Assembly: GCF_026339935.1 (NCBI RefSeq)
Contig: NZ_JAPEPX010000001.1
Span: 1,408,501 to 1,472,500, forward strand
Source: Streptomyces sp. NBC_01551
Lineage (GTDB): Bacteria; Actinomycetota; Actinomycetes; Streptomycetales; Streptomycetaceae
DNA length: 64,000 nt
Direction: 5' to 3'
Both the position numbers and the translations under genes were made by a program. The notes below the pieces were generated by a model. That model saw only the letters and a list, made by a program, of their open reading frames with translations, searched no databases and was not told where the DNA came from. Below are positions 1 through 7,310 of this stretch, one piece after another. Positions within the stretch are counted from its first letter, which is position 1; each line of letters opens with the position of its first letter.

Positions 1-63
1 GCGGTACGGGGCAACGTGCGGCTCGGGGCCCGGATCGCGGGGGCCTGGACGGCCCGGCTGTGA
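1..63 (+). CDS. C-terminal end of probable pseudouridine-5'-phosphate glycosidase (partial)
   Basis: An open frame enters from the left edge and stops at TGA 61-63. The last 20 residues end in NVRLGARIAGAWTARL, which resembles the C-terminal helix of PsuG/IndA-type glycosidases, and the next gene is a PfkB kinase that starts inside this stop codon (GTG at 60). PsuG-PfkB kinase pairs are common in actinobacteria and salvage pseudouridine. The call rests on this short tail plus context, so it is tentative. Confidence 0.5.
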   Translation, partial: AVRGNVRLGARIAGAWTARL

Positions 64-971
64 CGGGGGCGGGGGCCGGGGCGGGGGCGCTGCTCGTCGT
101 CGGGGACGTGGTGACCGATGTGGTGGCGGTGCACCCGGAGCCGCTGGCCCCGGCCACCGACACGGCGGCCCGGATCCGCACCCTGCCCGGCGGCGCGGGG
201 GCCAACGCGGCCTGCTGGGCGGCGTGCGCGGGCGCGCCGGAGGTACGCCTCCTCGCGCGGGTGGGTGCCGAATCGGCCCGGTGGCACGAGCGGGCCCTGG
301 TGGACGCGGGGGTGCGGCCCCGGCTGGTGATCGACCCGGTCGAGCCGACGGGGACGGTGGTGGCGCTGGTCGGCAAGGACACGGAGCGGACGTTCCTGAC
401 CGACAGCGGGGCCGCGCTGCGGCTGTGCCCCGACGACTGGGCGCCGGCCCTGCTGGACGGGGCGGCCCATCTGCACCTGTCCGGCTACCTGTTCTTCGCC
501 GACACCAGCCGGGAGCTGGCCCTGGTGGCGCTGCGGGCGGCGCGGGCCCGGGGGGTGCCGGTGAGCGTGGATCCGGCCTCGGCCGGGTTCCTGCTCACGC
601 TGGGGCCGCGGCGGTTCCTCGATGCCGTGGCGGGGGTCGACGTACTGCTGCCCAACGAGGACGAGGCCCGGCTGCTGGCCGGGCTGCCCGAGCGGTCCGG
701 TGCGGCCAGGGCGGCGGTGGAGCTGAGCCGGCGGGTGCCGCTGGTGGTGGTCACGCTGGGCGCGGCCGGGGCGCTGGTGGCCGAGGCGGGGCGGATCACC
801 GCCGAGGTCGCCGGGGAGGCGGTGCGGGCGGTGGACTCCACGGGCGCGGGCGACGCGTTCACCGGCGGGTTCCTCGCGGCCCGGCTCGCGGGCGCGGACC
901 CGGCGCAGGCCGCCCGGGCGGGCTGCCGGACGGCCGCGATGGCGGTCACCCGGCTGGGCGGGCGACCGTAG
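60..971 (+). CDS. PfkB-family carbohydrate/nucleoside kinase (possible pseudouridine kinase)
   Basis: A 303-residue ribokinase-fold kinase that transfers phosphate from ATP to a sugar or nucleoside hydroxyl. The N-terminal PfkB signature is around residue 45 (GGAGANAA) and the C-terminal signature DSTGAGDAFTGGF is near residue 260, including the catalytic Asp of GAGD. The GTG start overlaps the upstream stop, so the two are translationally coupled. If the upstream gene is psuG, this is psuK, phosphorylating pseudouridine before cleavage to uracil and ribose 5-phosphate. Other PfkB substrates (ribose, adenosine) cannot be excluded from sequence. Confidence 0.85.
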   Translation: MTGAGAGAGALLVVGDVVTDVVAVHPEPLAPATDTAARIRTLPGGAGANAACWAACAGAPEVRLLARVGAESARWHERALVDAGVRPRLVIDPVEPTGTVVALVGKDTERTFLTDSGAALRLCPDDWAPALLDGAAHLHLSGYLFFADTSRELALVALRAARARGVPVSVDPASAGFLLTLGPRRFLDAVAGVDVLLPNEDEARLLAGLPERSGAARAAVELSRRVPLVVVTLGAAGALVAEAGRITAEVAGEAVRAVDSTGAGDAFTGGFLAARLAGADPAQAARAGCRTAAMAVTRLGGRP

Positions 972-1004
972 CGGCCGTACCGGGGCCGGAGGCGACGGGC
1001 GGGC

Positions 1005-1679
1005 TCAGAGCGTGTACTCCTCCTGGTCGAGGGTGGTGATCACGCCCTTGCCGTCGAGGTGGTAGCGGAAGACCAGGCCCTTGTTCGGGTGGCTTTCCAG
1101 CCACGAGGTGAGCTCGTGCAGGGTGATCGGCTTGCTCACCGGGCTCGCGACGATCGGGGTGACCGCGGTGATCTTGGCGTCCTCGGCGATCGGGAGGAAG
1201 GTCTCGACGCCGACCGTCTCGAAGGGGGTGGCGCCGCCCGCGACGGCGCAGCCCCAGTTGCCGTGCTTGACGATCAGGCTGTGGAAGCCGCCTTCGGGGG
1301 TGTAGCGGTAGACGGCGATCTCGTCGGGCGAGATCGGCATCTTGTGGTCGCAGGTGGGGCCGGGCGCGGGCGGCTTCGGCTTGCCCGGCGTCGCGGCGGT
1401 CGGGGTGGCCGTCGGGGCCGGCTTCTTCGTGGCGGTCGCCGACCCGGAGGGCGTCGCTGCGGCGGCGGGCGCCGAGGGGGCGGCCGAGGCCGCCGGGGTG
1501 GCCGGGCTCCCGCCGGGGCTCGCACCCGCGGCTCCAGCGCCGCCGCCGTTGCCGGTGCCGTCCCCGTCCCCGTTGCAGGCCGTGAGGGCCAGGGCCCCGC
1601 ACAGCGCCAGCGCGGCGGCGCAAGCCTGCCGCCGCCGCAAGCGTCTGCGACCCCGAACCGACGTGCCGTCTGCGCGCAT
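1005..1679 (-). CDS. Hypothetical lipoprotein
   Basis: Secreted protein of 224 residues with an Arg-rich n-region, hydrophobic core and lipobox ALTAC (Cys about residue 35), so probably anchored to the outer face of the membrane. A 70-residue linker rich in Gly, Ala, Pro, Ser and Thr follows. The C-terminal globular part holds a conserved-looking CDHKMP segment and one further Cys (WGCAV), perhaps a disulfide. The ATG at 1679 was chosen over an upstream in-frame start because an AGGGAGA ribosome site precedes it and the signal peptide begins there. No known function. Confidence 0.75.
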   Translation of the reverse strand: MRADGTSVRGRRRLRRRQACAAALALCGALALTACNGDGDGTGNGGGAGAAGASPGGSPATPAASAAPSAPAAAATPSGSATATKKPAPTATPTAATPGKPKPPAPGPTCDHKMPISPDEIAVYRYTPEGGFHSLIVKHGNWGCAVAGGATPFETVGVETFLPIAEDAKITAVTPIVASPVSKPITLHELTSWLESHPNKGLVFRYHLDGKGVITTLDQEEYTL

Positions 1680-1847
1680 TGCCGTCTCCCTCTGCCAAGG
1701 CGCCACCGGTGGCCGCCGTCGAAGCGTGGCCTCAACGTAGCGCCGGGTATCGGCCACGACGATGGCCGGATCCGGTTCGTCACCGAGCCGGGATGCCGCT
1801 GTTGCGGATCCCGGACGTCCGTGACCCGGCGGGGGTTCGAGGGGGCG

Positions 1848-1902
1848 GCCGGGCAGGCCCGTCCAGGCCGGGGTTCAGCCGGGCAGGCCCGTCCAGGCCG
1901 GG
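1848..1902. repeat. 25-bp direct repeat at a gene end (30-bp period)
   Basis: The same 25 bases occur at 1848-1872 and 1878-1902. The second copy encodes the last residues of the uridine-kinase-like protein; the first lies just past its stop codon (1875-1877). It looks like a small tandem duplication spanning the 3' end of the gene. Confidence 0.85.
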
Positions 1903-2519
1903 TGGCGGGGGTCGTCCGCCCTGACGACGACGTCGGCCCGGGCCGCCGGGTCGGTCTCGTCCTCGTAGCGCGCGAAGGCGGGCAGCGTCCACCGCTCGGA
2001 CGGCTCGGTGCGGCGGGCCAGCGCCCCCGGGGAGAGCCGGATGTGCACGGCGAGGTCGAAGGGGAACCAGTGGCCCAGCAGCAGCGGGCCGTGCACGATC
2101 AGCACGCCGCCCGCCGGGAGTTCGGCGTACGGGCTGCGGGTCGCCCGGTCGGTCGCCGGGTCCCAGAGGTCGGGCAGCACCCGCCCTGTGCCGCCGGGGT
2201 CGGTCGGGCCGAAGACCTCCCGCCAGAGCGCGGCCGTGTCGTACCAGCCGTCGAGGTACGCGTCCACGTCCTCGCGGCCGAACTCGAAGCGGAGCGACGC
2301 CGGCCGCAGGAAGCCGCCGGCCGGGACCACCAGCGCCGGGCGGCCCCGTGCGCGCAGCGCGTCCGCGAGGTGACCGGCGAGCACCCCGGTGTCGGCCGCT
2401 GGTGCGCCGTCGATGCCCACCCGCTGCCAGACCGCCTGGCCGGAGGGGGCCTCGCGGGGGTCGAGGTGACCGGCGAGCCGCTCGGCCATCCGCTGCCATG
2501 TGATCGCTTCCAGCTGCAC
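1875..2519 (-). CDS. Uridine kinase-like protein with degenerate P-loop
   Basis: 214 residues resembling actinobacterial 'uridine kinase' P-loop proteins: a nucleotide-binding-like strand VGIDGA near residue 33, then AYLDGWYDT, LPDLWDPATDR and a strand GGVLIVHGPLLLG, ending in a helix pattern typical of phosphoribulokinase/uridine kinases (YEDETDP). The Walker A loop, normally GxxGxGKS/T, reads GAPAADTG here, with no Gly-Lys, so ATP binding may be lost or altered. The GTG at 2519 is preceded by a weak GGGG site; an ATG at 2489 is the alternative. A catalytic or a pseudo-kinase role are both possible. Confidence 0.65.
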   Translation of the reverse strand: MQLEAITWQRMAERLAGHLDPREAPSGQAVWQRVGIDGAPAADTGVLAGHLADALRARGRPALVVPAGGFLRPASLRFEFGREDVDAYLDGWYDTAALWREVFGPTDPGGTGRVLPDLWDPATDRATRSPYAELPAGGVLIVHGPLLLGHWFPFDLAVHIRLSPGALARRTEPSERWTLPAFARYEDETDPAARADVVVRADDPRHPAWTGLPG

Positions 2520-2611
2520 AACCCCATTGTCAGTGGTGCCCCTTAGCTTTTTTCACGAGGGATCACCGCCGCTACGGGAGCCGGTGGCCCAACCGTGGGG
2601 AGGGGTCTGTC

Positions 2612-4057
2612 ATGGCTCGGGAGACGACGTATCTGGAGCTGTCGCAGGACGGCGGCGGGGCGCACAAGTTCTACGAGGTGACCGTGGACGGCACGGCCGT
2701 CTCGGTGCGGTACGGGCGCATCGGCGCGGACGGCCAGCTGCAGAACTCCTCCTTCCCGACGGCCGAGAAGGCGCGCGCGGCCGCCGCGAAGAAGATCGGC
2801 GAGAAGGTCCGCAAGGGGTACGCCCCGGCGGTGCGGGGGCAGCGCGCGGCGCGGGCCGTGACGCGCCGCCAGGTGACCTCGGCGCCGTCGACCGCGCGCT
2901 CGGTGGCCCCCGTGCTGTGGCGCTTCCGTACCGGCTCCTCGGCCTTCGGGATCCACGTGGACGAGGACCGCTGCTGGGTCGGCAACCAGGCGGGCGACGT
3001 CTACACGCTGAGCCACGGCGGCGAGGTGCTGGCCCGCTACTCCCTGCCGGACGGGGTGAAGTGCCTGGTCGCGGACGAGTTCTGGATATACGCGGGCTGC
3101 GACGACGGCACGGTGTACGACCTGTCGTCGAAGGTCCCGTTCGGGGCTTACGACATCGCGGCGGACGTGGACATCTACTGGCTCGACATCCACGAGGGCG
3201 TGCTGAACGTGTCGGACGCGGGCGGTGGCCTGACGGTCATCGACCACGAGGACGAGTTCCAGTGGTCCCGCAAGTCCGCGGGGAGCGGCGCCTGGATGGT
3301 CCGCGCCGACGAGCGGGCGGTCTACCACGGGCACAGCGCTGGTGTGACGGCGTACGCCTCGAACGGCAGCGGCGAGCTGTGGCACACGCCGACCAACGGC
3401 TCGGTGCTGTTCGGCTGGCAGGAGGAGCACGCGGTGTACGCGGGCACGGGCCGCAAGGTCGTGCAGCGGCTGTCGAAGGCGACGGGCGCCGTCGAGGTCT
3501 CCTACCGGTGCGACGCGGCGGTGTACTCCTGCGCGACCTCGCCGGACGGGCGGTACGTCTTCGCCGGGGACTCGTCGTCCTCCGTGTACTGCTTCGACGC
3601 CGACGGGCGGCGGCTGTGGAAGCTGGGCACCGGCGGCGGGTCCGCGCTGTCCATGCAGTACCTGGAGGAGCGGCTGTACCTGGTCACCACGGACGGCTCT
3701 CTGGTGTGCGTGGACGCGAGCGAGGCGGCGATCACCGCCGCCCAGCAGGGTTCGGTGCCGGTGGCGGTGGACGTGAAGTCGGCGGCCGCCCTGCCGGTGT
3801 TCACCCCGGCGGCCTCGGCCGCGGCGGTGGCGACAGTCTCGGTGGCGGCGGCTCCGGCGGGCGCCGTGGTGGTGGAGTGCGTGCAGCAGGGCGGCCGGAT
3901 GCGCGTCCAGGTGGTGTCCGGGGGGTTCGAGCCCTCGTGGAACGTGCAGTTCCCGCGCGGCATCCGGGAGGCCGGCGCCCGGTACGTGGTGGACGGGCTG
4001 CACGCGGCCTCGGGCGGCTTCTACCGGGTGCGCGGGGAGATACGCCGCCTGGTGTGA
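2612..4057 (+). CDS. WGR domain and beta-propeller protein
   Basis: 481 residues. Residues 1-75 form a WGR domain (YEVTVDGTAVSVRYGRIG, then FPTAEKARAAAAKKIGEK), a fold known as a nucleic-acid-binding module in PARPs and the MolR family. A basic linker leads into a series of WD/PQQ-like blades from about residue 105 to 430 (repeated motifs such as WVGNQAGDVYTL, YAGCDDGTVYDL and FAGDSSSSVYCFDADG). There is no signal peptide, so it is cytoplasmic. The ATG at 2612 follows a strong GGGAGGGG site. The architecture suggests a sensor or scaffold; its partner is unknown and no neighbour is obviously linked. Confidence 0.8.
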   Translation: MARETTYLELSQDGGGAHKFYEVTVDGTAVSVRYGRIGADGQLQNSSFPTAEKARAAAAKKIGEKVRKGYAPAVRGQRAARAVTRRQVTSAPSTARSVAPVLWRFRTGSSAFGIHVDEDRCWVGNQAGDVYTLSHGGEVLARYSLPDGVKCLVADEFWIYAGCDDGTVYDLSSKVPFGAYDIAADVDIYWLDIHEGVLNVSDAGGGLTVIDHEDEFQWSRKSAGSGAWMVRADERAVYHGHSAGVTAYASNGSGELWHTPTNGSVLFGWQEEHAVYAGTGRKVVQRLSKATGAVEVSYRCDAAVYSCATSPDGRYVFAGDSSSSVYCFDADGRRLWKLGTGGGSALSMQYLEERLYLVTTDGSLVCVDASEAAITAAQQGSVPVAVDVKSAAALPVFTPAASAAAVATVSVAAAPAGAVVVECVQQGGRMRVQVVSGGFEPSWNVQFPRGIREAGARYVVDGLHAASGGFYRVRGEIRRLV

Positions 4058-4103
4058 CGGCACGGCCGCCGCGGCGCGGGATCCCCCGTGGCCGCCGGCC
4101 GGT

Positions 4104-4475
4104 TCACAGGGCGGGTCCGGAGCAGGCGCAGGTCGTGCCCCCGGGCGGGGCCGGGGTGGGTATCGAGAAGGCGGCGCCCTCGGGGAGCGCTTCGCAGGTC
4201 ACGTACAGCACGACCGGTTCGGTGCCGAGGTTGCGTCCGAGGTGGATGTGCCGGATGCCGGCGGGCTCTATGAAGCTGGTCCCGGCCCGGTGCACCACCA
4301 CCGAGTTGTCGTGCAGGATCCGGGTCAGCGTCCCGGACTTGACCACCGCGATCAGTCGCACGCGGTGGTAGTGCCAGCCGGTGCAGCCTCCGGGGGGTAT
4401 GACGATCTCGCGGCCTTCAAGGTCGGCATGGCCCGCCGCTCCCGGGCGCCGCGCCGTTGCCTGCCGTCCGCTCAT
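4104..4475 (-). CDS. Cupin domain-containing protein
   Basis: A 123-residue single-domain cupin. Metal-site motif 1 is seen as GWHYHRVRLIAVVKSGTL (two His, with the usual Glu replaced) and motif 2 as PAGIRHIHLG. The C-terminus carries a CAC pair. The ATG at 4475 was chosen because GGAGGGGGAGC lies just upstream; upstream in-frame sequence shows no cupin-like content. Small cupins bind a metal or small ligand; substrate unknown. It stands alone, convergent with the WGR gene. Confidence 0.8.
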   Translation of the reverse strand: MSGRQATARRPGAAGHADLEGREIVIPPGGCTGWHYHRVRLIAVVKSGTLTRILHDNSVVVHRAGTSFIEPAGIRHIHLGRNLGTEPVVLYVTCEALPEGAAFSIPTPAPPGGTTCACSGPAL

Positions 4476-4615
4476 GTGCTCCCCCTCCGCGACCTCCGGC
4501 CGCAGTCCATGCGACACGGTAGGAGGACATCCTCTATTCCAGCGAGGATCCGTGAAACCCCAACATCCCAGCCGCACAAGGTGATATGGGGCCGGCGCGG
4601 CGGTATCAATCCGGC

Positions 4616-5278
4616 ATGAGTCTCGTCGTGTTCGAGTCCGTGAAACACATCCATTGCGCGGAGTGCCGGCGGGGCCCGATCCGGCACGTGGTCCGCGAGG
4701 CCGGCGTGCCCCGCTGCCTGGACTGCGCCGACCTGGGGCACCTGGTCTACCTGCCGCGCGGCGACGCGGCGCTCACCCGCCGGGCCCGGGAGGCCAGTTC
4801 ACTCTCGGCCGTCGTGGTCCGCCGCCACAAACGCCGCCGCCGCTACGAACGCCAGGGGCTGCTCGTCGAGGACGCCGCCCTGGCCCGCGCGGAGCGCGCC
4901 TGCCTCGCGGACGCCGAGGCGCGGGCCCGCCGCCGGGAGCGCGACCGGCTGCGCCGCGCCGCCGAGGACACCCGGTTCACGGCCGCGTTCGCCGCCGAGA
5001 TACGGCGGCTGTTCCCCGGCTGCCCCGCCGACCGCGCCCAGGCCATCGCCGCGCACGCCTCGCTGCGCGGCAGCGGCCGGGTGGGCCGGACCGCCGCCGG
5101 CCGGGCCCTGGACGAGCAGGCGGTGTCGATGGCGGTGCGGGCCGCCGTACGCCACCTCGACACGGAGTACGACGCCCTGCTGATGTCCGGCATCCCCCGC
5201 TTCGCGGCCCGGGCCCGGCTGGCGCCGCGGATCGACGCGATCCTGGACGGGTGGCGTACGGGCGCGCCCGCGGGCTAG
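4616..5278 (+). CDS. DUF2293 domain-containing protein
   Basis: 220 residues. An N-terminal zinc-knuckle-like pair (HCAEC and RCLDCADLGH) is followed by a long Arg-rich helix, then the conserved DUF2293 block with AAEIRRLFPGCP, GSGRVGRT and AVRAAVRHLDTEYDALL. Probably a cytoplasmic nucleic-acid-associated protein; function undefined. The ATG at 4616 is used because the four-Cys segment begins shortly after; there is no strong ribosome site. Its TAG stop overlaps the stop of the convergent chaplin gene by 4 bp (the palindrome CTAG). Confidence 0.8.
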   Translation: MSLVVFESVKHIHCAECRRGPIRHVVREAGVPRCLDCADLGHLVYLPRGDAALTRRAREASSLSAVVVRRHKRRRRYERQGLLVEDAALARAERACLADAEARARRRERDRLRRAAEDTRFTAAFAAEIRRLFPGCPADRAQAIAAHASLRGSGRVGRTAAGRALDEQAVSMAVRAAVRHLDTEYDALLMSGIPRFAARARLAPRIDAILDGWRTGAPAG

Positions 5279-5961
5279 CCGACCCGGAACCGGCGGTAGA
5301 GCAGCACCCCGCCGAGGAGCAGCGCGCCGCCGCCGGGCAGCAGGTAGCCGACGGCGTCGGCGCCGGTGTGGGCGAGCGCCGCGCTGTGCCGGGGCGGCTC
5401 GGGCGCGACGGGTGCCGGCGCGACGGGCGGCGTCAGGGGCCGGGTGACGGTGGGCGGCTGGGCGGGCTTGCCGCCGCTGGGCTGCTCGCCGTTGACCGAG
5501 GTGTTGCCGCTGGAGCCGTTGCCGACGCCGACGACGCTGACCCCGTTGCCGCTGATGTTCAGCGGCAACTCGACGGGCAGCTGGATCCCGTTGCCGGAGA
5601 GCAGCCCCGGCGAATCCTTTCCGCGCCCTTCGGCACTGGCCCCGCCGCCGTTGCCGGCTCCCGGTTTGGACGGATGCGAGGGCCTGGGCCCGGAATTGCC
5701 GTGGTGCTCGGGCTCCGCGTTGACGCACCGGTTCCCGGCGGCCGAGTTGAGCACCCCGACCACGCTCACGGTGTTGCCGCACACGTTCACCGGCACGTGG
5801 ACCGGCAGCTGCACCAGATTCCCCGACAGCAGCCCCGGAGAGCGCTCGACCTTCCCGCCCGCGTCCGCATCGGCGTAGGCGAGGCCGCCCACCCCCGCGA
5901 CGGCCAGTCCACCACCCGCGACCACCGCCGCGATCAAGCCATTCCGACGACTGTGACGCAT
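5275..5961 (-). CDS. Long chaplin with two chaplin domains and sortase signal
   Basis: 228 residues: signal peptide (residues 1-30), chaplin domain 1 (about 40-80, SPGLLSGNLVQLPVHVPVNV then CGNTVSVVG), linker, chaplin domain 2 (about 113-155, SPGLLSGNGIQLPVELPLNI then SGNGVSVVG), Pro-rich stretch, sorting motif LAHTG, hydrophobic segment and RRFRVG tail. Long chaplins (ChpA-C type) are attached to the wall by sortase and assemble the amyloid surface layer that lets aerial hyphae leave the medium. Domain 1 has the two Cys typical of chaplins; domain 2 has Ser in place of both. Ribosome site GGCAGGAAAG precedes the ATG. Confidence 0.93.
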   Translation of the reverse strand: MRHSRRNGLIAAVVAGGGLAVAGVGGLAYADADAGGKVERSPGLLSGNLVQLPVHVPVNVCGNTVSVVGVLNSAAGNRCVNAEPEHHGNSGPRPSHPSKPGAGNGGGASAEGRGKDSPGLLSGNGIQLPVELPLNISGNGVSVVGVGNGSSGNTSVNGEQPSGGKPAQPPTVTRPLTPPVAPAPVAPEPPRHSAALAHTGADAVGYLLPGGGALLLGGVLLYRRFRVG

Positions 5962-6011
5962 CAGCTTTCCTGCCTTCCGGAAGGTTCACGGACACTGCGC
6001 CCGCACCGGAC

Positions 6012-6040
6012 ACAACGCCGGTCAACCCATTCGGGTTATA
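6012..6040 (-). promoter_or_regulatory. Candidate BldN-type promoter of the chaplin gene
   Basis: Read on the minus strand, TATAAC and CGTTGT are separated by 17 bases and lie about 50 bp upstream of the chaplin ATG. The sigma BldN consensus is close to CGTAAC-N16-CGTTGA, and chaplin genes belong to the BldN regulon. The match is 9 of 12 with one extra spacer base, so this is a candidate only. Confidence 0.35.
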
Positions 6041-6104
6041 GAGCCGGTAGGCATTTCACTCCATCGTGTACTCGGCCCTCCCTACTTCACGACAGTCCTC
6101 CAGG

Positions 6105-7310
6105 TCAGGCCCGGAGGGCTTTGGCCGGGTCCGGGGAGGGGGTGCCGGTGGGCCACCAGTCGTTGTCGCCCTGACGGCTCTCGTAGGCGTACCAGAGGCC
6201 CTCGCGGCTCAGGCGGAGCTGGCGGTTCAGCAGGGTGAGGCGGTTGCGGTCGGGGCGGAAGGCGCCCAGGCCGGCGGCGAGGAGGGCCGGGCGGGCCCGG
6301 TCGAAGGGGCCGGCCGGGGGGTCCCAGGGCTCGTCGAGGGCCTCGAGGGCGGGCAGGCCGCCCTGGCGCCAGGCCGCGGCGCCCCGGGCCAGGTCCGTGG
6401 TCGTACGGCCGGTGGCGCGGGCCAGGTCGCGGTAGAGGGTCCGGGCGGAGCCGGTGAGCCCGGCCGTGGGGTGCGCGGAGGCCAGCCGGACGGCGTCCTG
6501 CCAGAGCGTGAGGCCGGCGATGGGGTCCTCGCCGGTGGTGAGCAGGGCGAGGGCCCTGGCGGCGGCGTCGGTGGCGAGCTGGTCCAGGGCCAGGGGGTCC
6601 GGGGCCGCGGGATCGGCCGGGTAGGCGGGCGGCAGGCCCACGGCGGCGGGCGCGGCGAGCGGGGCGGGCAGCGGCGGCAGGACGGCGCGGGCCAGCGCCG
6701 CGCGCGCCGGGACCCCGGGGAAGTCCGGTTCCGCGTCGGGCTGTTCGCGCGCGGCGTGGGCGGCGTTGCGGCGGGTCAGCTCGTCCAGCAGCTCCCGCTC
6801 GCCCCGGCCGCGCAGGAGAAGCAGCACGAACGGGTCCTCGTCGAGCAGCCGGGCCGCCCGGTAGCAGAGGGCCGCCGCGTGCTTGCACGGCGGACGCGCG
6901 ACGTCCGGGCAGGAGCAGCGCGGCACGAGCTCGCCCGCGCCGGGCAGGATCGACTCTGCCAGCGACTGCGGAACCTCCCGCTCCAGCAGCGCGGCGAGAG
7001 CCGCCGGGTCGGCCGCCACCGCCTCCAGGAGCTCCGCCCACTCGGCGTCGGCGAAGGCGGTCAGCGCCAGCTCGGTGCGGTAGGGGCGCGGCCGGCTGCC
7101 CCGCACGTACGCGACGATCCGGCCCGGGGTGATCGTGACCGCGTCGACGTGGCCCTCAGCCGCGTACGCGCGACCGCGCACCAGGCGGGCCGCGTCGCGG
7201 GCGCGCTCCTCCAGGGCCGCCACCCAGGCTTGGCCCCACCAGGTCACGGCCTCCACGCCGGCGGGCACGGTCTCGAAGGTGCGGCGGCGGTCGTCGCGGG
7301 CGGTGATCAC
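6105..7310 (-). CDS. SWIM zinc-finger protein, partner of SNF2 helicase
   Basis: 401 residues with a SWIM domain (CSCPDVARPPCKHAAALCY, about residues 130-150), the CxCx(n)CxH zinc motif that binds DNA or protein. A helical C-terminal half follows. The GTG start (7310) overlaps the TGA of the upstream SNF2 helicase gene as GTGA, so translation is coupled and the products probably act together. Such SWIM-SNF2 pairs are widespread in actinobacteria, with a suggested role in chromatin or repair, but no defined activity. Start chosen for the overlap; the preceding open frame is the shadow of the helicase gene. Confidence 0.85.
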   Translation of the reverse strand: MITARDDRRRTFETVPAGVEAVTWWGQAWVAALEERARDAARLVRGRAYAAEGHVDAVTITPGRIVAYVRGSRPRPYRTELALTAFADAEWAELLEAVAADPAALAALLEREVPQSLAESILPGAGELVPRCSCPDVARPPCKHAAALCYRAARLLDEDPFVLLLLRGRGERELLDELTRRNAAHAAREQPDAEPDFPGVPARAALARAVLPPLPAPLAAPAAVGLPPAYPADPAAPDPLALDQLATDAAARALALLTTGEDPIAGLTLWQDAVRLASAHPTAGLTGSARTLYRDLARATGRTTTDLARGAAAWRQGGLPALEALDEPWDPPAGPFDRARPALLAAGLGAFRPDRNRLTLLNRQLRLSREGLWYAYESRQGDNDWWPTGTPSPDPAKALRA

